Origin: Acanthaster planci
Taxonomy: Eukaryota > Echinodermata > Asteroidea > Valvatida > Acanthasteridae
Direction of reading: 5' to 3'
Length of the DNA stretch: 64,000 bases
Assembly (NCBI RefSeq): GCF_001949145.1
Contig: NW_019091359.1
Coordinates: 912,381-976,380 of the forward strand
The translations under genes and the position numbers were made by a program. Position 1 is the stretch's first letter, and each line of letters opens with the position of its first letter. Shown piece after piece: positions 55,317-64,000 of the stretch. The notes below the pieces were generated by a model. The model was given only the letters and a program-made list of their open reading frames with translations. It was not told where the DNA came from and did no database searches.

Positions 55317-58300
55317 CTAAATCAACAAATTTCATTTAAACTGGTGACTTTTTGAAGAATAACGAATTATAAAAAATAAAAACCTCTTCAATGAAGCTTT
55401 AGTGCGATTCCAATAAAAGTTTATCATTGTAGAAATATCTTGATTTTAAAAATGAGTTTCCTCCTTGAAATTCTTAATTTTTTGTCCTGCGCATTGCACC
55501 TTCTTTTCTCTTGAGAAACATCAAAATTTCCGACATCAAACCTTGTTTCCAGTTTGAAGCTCCAAATGAGCGACATCGAAACAAAGCCATTCTGTAAACC
55601 GGCTTTGGATTTTTTTTACCATAGCGCCCTCTACCGATTTGTTTTCTATTTTGTTGTTTTTCAGCGCCTGCCAGGTAATGTGCTTGGCAGGTCTTTAATA
55701 CGCGTTTCATACCGGTGTAACGATCTCATTTATCCGGCATGCTCGGATCTCCGGGCTTTAACCGAACACTGTCGAGTGACCCCAACTAACATCCGAACGT
55801 ATGCGCAGTTAAGTCCCGTTTTGTTCACTTTTATGGGTGTGCTGAGTTCCTAACAACGTCGACTACGTACACGAGCTGCGTGCGCGTCGGAATTAAGGTC
55901 GGTTAAGGCATGCTGGAACAGGGCAGCCCTTAGGTAAATCTTTGTTTTATTTCATTGCCCTCAAAGTATGTAAAAACGCCCCTCAATCTGCGAAAAAGCC
56001 AGCAAGACTACACGAAGAAATCGGCAACCCCCCATGAAAAATGGCACCTACCGAACACGATTCTGATTTAGCAGGAAACCTTTGACCAAAACAGAGAAGG
56101 TAATCCTAAACGTTTCTCAAATGTTACCAGTAACAAGACAAGCAGAGAAAAATGAGAGCAGTTAAAGAATAGTGTACAATTCCATCCAAAGGGGGGGAGT
56201 GGCAATATGGCAACCCCCCATTTTATCCCACATGCCAATGCCCCTCCCCCTACATAAAGCCTACACCACACAAAGGTCCCCGAAATGTACAGCAATGTGT
56301 GGGTAAATGTTACTTCTTGACGAAATCGTCACCTCTTTATGTCAATCCCCAAAATTCACAGTTTAGACCATTCATAAACGTCATTTTTTATTACAGATTT
56401 ATATATTGACGAAATAAGTTCGCATGTGAAAAAAATCACATGTTGACATTTTAATAGTTTGGGGATTATGTCGAAATTTGGAGTGCCCTGCAGGGAGAAC
56501 TCCGTGGGGCAAAAACAGCGTAGAAACAGGGGGAATGTTTGGGTGCAGGTCCAACCGGAGGGCCCCTTGCGTTCCGACACCGGCAACGGTAATGACCCGT
56601 CGCAGAGCGAAATAACATCGGGAGGGGAAGTCGTTTCTCCCCCAGCGACAAGACTGTGTGTCATCGGCCAAGCCAGGCGTCGAAAGACAAGGAACACAAA
56701 GACATTGCCTGCCACGAACAATTTCATTGCAGCCGAAATATGCACTGGGAATTTTTTCTTTTGATTGAGGATGCATATCATTGCGGGCTTGGTGGTCCGT
56801 CAAACCGTCTCACTTCACCGTATGGGTTTTTAAAGGGGGGAGGGGTTGACTGTGAGGGCTGTACTTGTCGGCTGGGATATTGGGGCTATTAAAGAATGAA
56901 ATGCATTGTGAAATGATGGGAAATAGCAAAGCACAGTCACCAAGAACTGGCTGCTGGTTCCAAGTACAACTAACCTACATCAAGGATGCAGACCGTTCTG
57001 GTATTTCATTTTCTTCCCGGGAAACCTTTGAGCAAAAACATGGGCCACGATGTTTTAAAACGTTGGTCCAGGAATAAACTGCACTCTGCTCAAAATTCAA
57101 CTTCTTTTATTTCAACTAAGCGAGTTCACAGATCATTGGTTTAATCTTTTCTATTGGGTGACGATATTGAGCATCAAAGAAGGCACACTGTGTGGACATT
57201 TAAATGAAAGGTAAAACTGAAGCTCCTGAATTACCTCAATCCCAGAGCTCATAAAAGATAGTACATGTATATAACATTCTGTTTTAAGCTCCTACTTCCA
57301 AATTCAGTGAATCAACGACGCTGTATATCCGAGGTTGCAGAAGCATCATGCATGCACGAGCCTCCAGTGTTAAACCTGGCTTCCCAAAATTTCATAACGT
57401 GCATTATTATCAGCCGATCGTGGAATAAATAAATAAATATTGGACGTTTTTATGGCCGCCAGCAATGGGCCGTTTGGTTCGCGCTCTCCCCGGCACCAGA
57501 CTGATGACACACCGCTCAGCTTTCTGGGTCAGGACGCGGCGAGAGGCCCGTGTGACCGACAACAGTGAGCGCAGCGTGAAGGGGTCTGTACATGTAGATA
57601 CAGTAACAACATCTTTTTTTTTGGTTCTGCCTCGGGGGATGAGAAAGCACCAGCGCCGGTGAACTTCAAATGAACTACACGAACAAAAGCTCATGTCTGG
57701 TCCTCTGCAACAGAGCAATGCCCTTTCAGGAAGGACATCAGGTGGACTCAAATTGTGTTTTGTTCCGGGCCAAAAGGCTGCGCACCCCTGCGCAATGCGA
57801 AACAAGGGTAGCCATGATTCACATCGACCGGTGATAATGGGCCTATTGCCGGTACGGACTGCTCGCAGCACACGATGTTGTTGCGCCTGCATGAGGATCA
57901 CAGCAAGGGAGAATGCTCGTAACTGACATACTTCTTCACCAGAAGGGACCCCGAATGTAATATTATCTCGACTGGTCTACGAATCCAACGATAGATTTTG
58001 ACGTATTTCCTCTTCGTGACTACTCCTTGTCCAGATCTAACTGTGGACAATTTTAAACTCGAATTTCCTTATCACGAACGTTAAAAAAGGCCGGGGTTTA
58101 AAAACCTGATACATGTAACAAGTTTAGCACATATCAGTCCTGCCAGCTCCAAAACTAGACTAGGCAATATTTCCGTGTCTGTCGGCATGAACTACCCAAC
58201 CAATCAAATTTCATTGCCGATAATTTGTATCATCCGCCGCCAACAGCATTGTTCTTTGACGGTAGAGCTCTGTAAGCGTTACTCGCTGTCTGATGTACTA

Positions 58301-61300
58301 GTTTCCGTTTTCATAAAGGTCAGGGTAACGTAATAACAAGATCAACGACTTCGCAGCCTCCAAAATAGTTAGAGGAGGATAGGGCAGATCTGTGTGAATT
58401 CTTTGTTTGGCAGCTGCTTTCTTTCAATTTCTTTTCTCGAGTATACCAACGGACAAAATCCACTGCAGTTGGCTTTAAACAATTTTGTAGCAGTGCGATT
58501 TAGAGCAGGCCAATTGTCTGATTCTTTTGAAACCGGCTAGAATAAAACCTGCATTCGAAAGATTGTGAGATAGCGTTTTAATGGAGATTTTCAAGGCACT
58601 GAGAGTCTTGTTCAAAAAAGAGGATAATATATCAGACGAGACTTAAGTGGCTTCCTGACTAGAAATCAATGACATATCTCGAAACCCCCCCCCTTACAGA
58701 CCAGCGAGTAATTTTCCCATCGACGCCCTTCCAATGTTTTCAGAGATGGGGGAAAAAGTCGTCATCAGAACAGCGCCCTCACGTGACAGCAAATAGGAAA
58801 CTAAAGAAAAAATACAGTTGTTTTCATTTCGAGTCAAAACAGGGCGTTTGGTTAGATCACATTCACGAAGGACGTTTTGACACATGTTACTGGTTTAATG
58901 GGATGTTGGAATATTGACATTTATTTCCATGGATCTATCAAAGCAAGTGTTCCAAAAATGAAGGCATTTTCAATTGATTGGATATCGGGGTTCTACACAC
59001 AGTACAGTGCATAAAGCCTGTTGCCATCCACGAGGGACGCGGAGTTGGCACGGATGCGAGCCCTATAATTGCCAACAGATGATTTGGCGCGCGAATTCTC
59101 TCGCCCCGCGTCTTATGTTGGCGGGTCGTTAAGAGGGTGCTGATATTGCAGGTATGCTAAGGTCAATCACCTATTTCATCATAATCGGACAGCAAATACC
59201 AGTGAAATAATTTATCAACTTTCAGAGGTAAACAGACTGGTGGCAGAAGTCATAAAAAGCACATCGACCATAAAACCGCCAACTTGAGATACGCTCGCTG
59301 CATTCCGAGATGCCTGTGACTTGAATAATGCTACCCAATGGTTCCATTATTAAACACCCTTTCTTTGTGTCAAACAGCGTTCCAACAAAGTAGATCGTAG
59401 AGTTTGCCTGTTTACGAATTACCGAAATTTCTCGATGAAATTTGCATCATTGTGTGATTGTATTGATCTCACAACGAGATTCTATTACATGTATTTGGTT
59501 GATACTGCAAGCAAGGGCAAGATCGTGTCATCGTGGTCCCTTACGATGAATTCCGTCACAGCCAAGGGTGCCAAAATAATGACCAGCGCGCAAGCAGAAG
59601 TAATCCAGAAGCACAGTCCATTAATAACTGTGAACTACTCTCGAGTAATTCTAACAGCCAACACTGCAAGCAAGTGTTCTCGATACGGTGGCACACATTT
59701 ACAAATAAACTAAATAAGATTTTAAAATGGGGGGGGCAGCGTTTTGCTTGATATTCCTCTTTTGCACAAAGAATATTGTATGACGAGATTCGAGAGAGTG
59801 TGTGAGGAGTCAAGGATTCCGAGAGAAATACTGACGGGAGAAGGGGAGTGTGGTGAAATCAATGATGGCTGTGTGGAGATGGTACCGAAAATGACCACGC
59901 GCTGACTTTGTGTCAGTGAAAAGGAAAACGACGACAATGACGACATGACATAATGACTTAAATGACTCTGATCACGACATGACGTGATGATGGCAAGTAC
60001 AACGACAATTACAACAATGAAGGTGACTTTAAACTTTGTTAATAATAAAAGCAGAAAAAAATATGCTTGGTCTAAATTTTCTGCTCACTATAAGTATAAC
60101 GGCAAAACGGGTAAAACGAGGCTTAAAACCAGCTCAAAAAGATCCCCGTCCCAAAAGTTTGCCACACTTGGCAAAAAGGTTTCCACGCGAACTGCCTTAC
60201 GAGACATCAAGGCCACACTTCAAGGTTGCAATGTCTCCACGACAGGGGCAATGTGCGACCGCCTCTCATCACAGGAAGACAAGATACCTAGCTGATAAGG
60301 CCGGAGGTATTCCCAAACCATAGCAAACCGAGAGGCTTCATCATCTCTGCGTCATATGCAAATGCATGGAAGGACCTTGACAACGCAGCATGAAACAAGC
60401 CCTTGCTATTCAAAATCCATTGCATTTTGTAATTTACATCCACGAGAACATCATTATTTCTTCGATGATTTTGTATGCGCTCAGTGGTAAGGTAGTCTAG
60501 CCATTTCGCCAAGTAACGTCTGAAGTGACGAAGTGGGGGTTTCGTCGAAAATTGGAGTCGTTAAAGTATGTCGGCCCTGAAGATATACCTTTTTTCAGGC
60601 CTCAAAGGAAATGTAATACAATTTGTTCCTTTCAGGTCGAGGGAAGTGAAATGTTCAGGAAGTTCTCTTACTCATTTTGTTTTGCCAGATAACATTTCCT
60701 CTAAGGTGGCCTCTAAAATTTACGACCAAGTCTCAACGGACGTAAATTCCAGGCGACGGGAAGGATACATTATCATACCCTCCCCAAGGTGCCTTGGGAA
60801 TGGGACGTTAGAACCATCCATAGTTTTTCTACGTCCTCCACAAGACGAAGTAGAAATACATGTAATAGGAATGAAAAGTGGACTTAACAAGTTCCAAGGC
60901 CACTCTAAAAGACGAAAATTGCTAATCTAATCCGCCGGTTTATAGGAGAGTTGATGGCAATATGACAGTGTACATGTTCCTATCCAGTACACAGTGGTGT
61001 CCAACTCCCCACGTCTGATACCAACTGTTCATGATCCCTTTAAATCTGGATGTGTGATTACTTCATGACCAAGGCGACAAAAACAAGGTTGTGCTCAGCT
61101 TCATTTTGTAAACCGCACAAATAGCTTTGGACCTACGCGTACTGCGTATTATACGGCGACGATTAGACATGCGTGTTTGACTGAGAGGAAACAAACAATC
61201 CGGCACTGCAGTCTGCACTGCAGGTCACTCCGATACTGGGTCATCGGAATTCTGACCAAAAACAGTCCTTCACAAACTACAAACAGCCCCAAGTCAACAA

Positions 61301-62860
61301 CTTGCGGTGCCCGTCGTGTAGACCTAAAGCGTCTCTCTGGGCTGTACCTCATCGGCCGGTCGCGGCAGCCACTTAACGGCATCCGCAGCAGCCGCCCACT
61401 TCGCCTTGAACTCCAACGGACACCGAAAGGTCGTGCCGAAAATTACAAAAATTCCGGCGTAATTTTTCCGAAATTAGGAAACGGTGCGGGTCAGGCCGGT
61501 CGGCATCGGCTGCTGGCTCGGTGCAGGACTTGGCTGTCGGGCAAATGTGCAACTGTTGCCGAGTTGAAGGACGTTGGCACGACAAATAATGCAATAATGA
61601 AACGACGCGGGCCCAGGAAGCTGGAATTGGCGTTCCTCCATCTCAGTACAATCACTACCGTATTTATGGTAAATGGTGCGTTTACTCGTAAAAAGATAAG
61701 CGTGCAGTTAATTTAGTTGGCGTAAAGAAGTCAATTTAAGGCATAAGGCTGCCACTGTCAAACTACAGACAGCCAAAGTGTTTCCGATACTACACACACC
61801 ACGCATATTTCTAATTCCTGTTTTATTCTTTTCATCCCAAGACCTAATCGATGCTCTTTAAACCGTGGCTGGATGGCAATCGGGAACGGAATCGATGCCA
61901 GAATTCAAATCGATTCGAACCAACAGCACAAAAAAACGAAGCACTGCACTGTTACCAATTGTCAATTTGCATCAACCCGGAGATGAATTTCCATCTCAGC
62001 CATCGCATAAAAGGAGTTCTGTTTTTCCTTTAATTTTTAACCATAAAATTTATTGCACATTTCCGTTTCGCCGATTGAGCTTTCAACTTAGCAAATCTGA
62101 TCGTCTGAATGTCACAATAGCAACACACGCACTCACATTCTTTGCTTTAATTTGACGTGATAGTACCAAGGGGTCAAAATAAGAATATTTTTCAAGAAAC
62201 CTTTCATTGCCAGTTGTTATAGGCTACATTTAGAGACTTTTTACACGTTTTCTGAAGAAAGAGAAATGAAATACACAAAATCAAATCGCCAACTTTTAAT
62301 TATCTTGCCTTTTTGGGGTGGGTGGGAGTGGCCCCGGTTACCCTCCCCCATTCCGCCATTGAGTAGCACTGAGGAACTCGCCTTGACCTAATTTATAAAA
62401 CCTAGGTGATCTAAACAAGATCGATTCATAATTCGTACATAAAAAGCCATTGAAGTCCAGTGAAAAGGATTCAGATACTTTGCATACCATTTTAGCAATT
62501 TTGTTAGAATGCCATCACATCAATTACGAATCCGTAAATATGCATAGGGTATTAGCAATAACATCTTCAACAATCTATATTACTGACACTCCATCATTGC
62601 CAAGGTATCTCTTTTTTCCTACCATCTTTTCATTCCGTCAGTAATGAATGAGCTTGAACTTCTGAGGGGCCGTCACAAGAAAGAAAAGTTTTCGCACTGT
62701 ATTCTCAAATTAAATAAATAAATAAAAACAAAACATCTATCAACCCAGAAGAAAAGTTGTTTCAAGTTTCCCACAGTCTCTTGCTAATGGCGAAAAGATA
62801 TTCCAGCCACCTACAGCAGAAAGAGTAGCTCGTAGCGTTTATGGCACATTACGTACTTAC
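55317..62860 (-). other. Wnt6: Wnt6 intron (about 7.5 kb)
   Basis: Donor GTAAGT, acceptor GATTTAG on the minus strand. The longest foreign frames (a plus-strand 179-codon frame at 61177-61716 and two overlapping 130-140-codon minus frames near 56.4-56.8 kb) resemble no family I know. A trinucleotide-like GAC/ATG-rich stretch lies near 59925-60020. Nothing else is supported. Confidence 0.85.
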
Positions 62861-63090
62861 CCTGTTTGAGAATCTTGACAAAAGAGTTTCCCAGCATGGT
62901 GCAGTTCCAAAGATGGTACCTCAGCTGGTACTGACACTCCTTCATCGCCAGCCTCGTCCCCTTCACCACCTCGTCCACAATCTCGGGCTCCCGTCGGCAT
63001 ATGTCATGCTGTTTGTTGCCGCTGCCCCGGAGCTTGCGGGAGCGTCGGCAGATGCTGTTGGGGTCGAGGTTGAGGGGACTGCCGACGGCC
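62861..63090 (-). CDS. Wnt6: Wnt6 exon 2 (first visible exon)
   Basis: Encodes 76 whole codons with split codons at both ends: the first base completes a Trp codon (TG|G) from an exon beyond the window, and the last base starts the Asp of the next exon. AVGSPLNLDPNSICRR is the Wnt6 signature (human AVGSPLVMDPTSICRK). It is followed by EPEIVDEVVKGTRLAMKECQ, YQLRYHLWNC and ending VKILKQ. In the hallmark motif the usual RRWNC or RWNC reads HLWNC, so Leu replaces the common Arg. The acceptor is TTGCAG, the donor GTAAGT. The signal-peptide exon was not found between here and the right edge. Confidence 0.95.
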
Positions 63091-64000
63091 CTGCAATGGA
63101 GTTTGTTGCAGTGAGGGCGTTAATTGTCCAGAATGAGCTGTGCGTCTTGATTGAAGAAAAACAACCAACTAAAAAATAGAACGACCAACAAACCGACCTA
63201 TACCGGTATCAACGACTAACAAACCGGCCTATACTAACGAAAATATCAGTTCCACTGAGTGCCTTTATAGTTCCATAGAAGTCGAGGGTTTTGCAATGAA
63301 ATCGAAAAAAGGACAAATCGCACTTTGGTCTAAGAATCCCTTTCAAAAGAATAATAAATTCTTGTGACCAAAAAATTGAAGTCTAGCCTCTGTTCATTTG
63401 TGTATTTTGTTGTTAGCCTTCTAAAAAGTTCGTCCACCGTTTTGTCCTCTCATCAATGTCACAACAGTAAACAAATCCCGGCACTACACCTCCTCAGTGC
63501 CACCGACAGTGAAACCCACGCACAGCTCTCCTCACATCTCAAATCCCGCCTACCTGGAAACAGTCTCACGACCCCGTAACTGCCACTCCAAAGCAACCGT
63601 GAAATTTGATTTTTCCCAGCCATAGGAGTTGGAAAATGTGCATGCTAAATGTTCAGATCAGTATACTCAAGATATGAGTCAGTTGGTTTTTTTTGAGCAT
63701 GCTTAATATCAGACGATCGCCAATAAAACGACAAAACCGTGATGACAGAAACTGAACAGGCCGGCTTCCGGGCCTCCGTGCAGTTAATAACCCACGACAG
63801 CCAAACTTGCGTAAGGTCGTAAATACGCCAGAGCCGCATGTTTAAAAGAGACGATATCAACTTTTACAACACTGGGCTGTTATCATTGCTGATCAGCGTT
63901 GATGATGACGGTTTACAAAGCGGTTTGCCTAAAGAAACCGACTTCACCAGCTACTTGCACGCTTGATTCTTCATGTTCATACAAATATAAATTCCTGGTG
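63091..64000 (-). other. Wnt6: Wnt6 intron 1 (3' part) to window edge
   Basis: By phase and by comparison with Wnt1, a first coding exon ending ...TG before GT should lie upstream on the minus strand. I found no ATG-plus-signal-peptide frame with a suitable donor in this 0.9 kb, so that exon is probably beyond position 64000. No other feature is seen. Confidence 0.6.

Noticed and set aside
61177-61716. 179-codon plus-strand frame in a Wnt6 intron
   Set aside because: It has no motif, and rare-codon and basic composition typical of chance translation; there are no splice or promoter cues.
1-64000. CRISPR array, prokaryotic operon or phage element
   Set aside because: There are no spaced identical repeats; spliced Wnt genes show this is animal nuclear DNA.

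Overview
The window is animal nuclear DNA from a draft assembly (one N at 1431). It holds short GC-richer exons separated by kilobase-scale AT-rich introns, many small fold-back repeats, and frequent TGTACATGTA- and TAGGCCTA-type words. The protein content and repeat style suggest an invertebrate deuterostome. An echinoderm is the most likely, with hemichordate or amphioxus as alternatives; this is inference, because no marker gene fixes the phylum.

Left third (1-14.3 kb): three single-exon genes for GT31 (beta-1,3-galactosyl/N-acetylglucosaminyl-transferase-like) enzymes. One is on the minus strand (2501-3658) and two are on the plus strand (6691-7986 and 13035-14249). They are clear paralogs with the same motif order, and all three carry an unusual hydrophobic segment at the C terminus besides the usual N-terminal signal anchor. 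A nearly identical direct repeat of about 450 bp (1-450 and 4167-4617) brackets the first gene, which suggests a recent 4.17-kb tandem duplication whose other copy lies left of the window.

Middle (20-41 kb): a complete Wnt1 gene on the plus strand, four coding exons, 403 codons, with introns of about 9.2, 6.8 and 2.4 kb. Exon 4 carries a Gly/Ser/Asn/Arg-rich insert not present in vertebrate Wnt1.

Right third (49-64 kb): Wnt6 on the minus strand. Three coding exons are visible (329 residues); the signal-peptide exon lies beyond the right edge. Wnt1 and Wnt6 are neighbours in the ancestral bilaterian Wnt9-Wnt1-Wnt6-Wnt10 cluster. Here they point at each other (tail to tail) across 8.65 kb and keep identical intron phases (2, 1, 0).

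The rest is non-coding: introns, intergenic DNA, several candidate MITE/fold-back elements, a dispersed repeat seen at both 2.3 and 48 kb, microsatellites, and a few exon-like fragments I could not identify. Wnt1 and Wnt6 encode secreted lipid-modified ligands; the GT31 genes encode predicted Golgi enzymes. Nothing in the sequence shows a functional link between the two groups beyond proximity.
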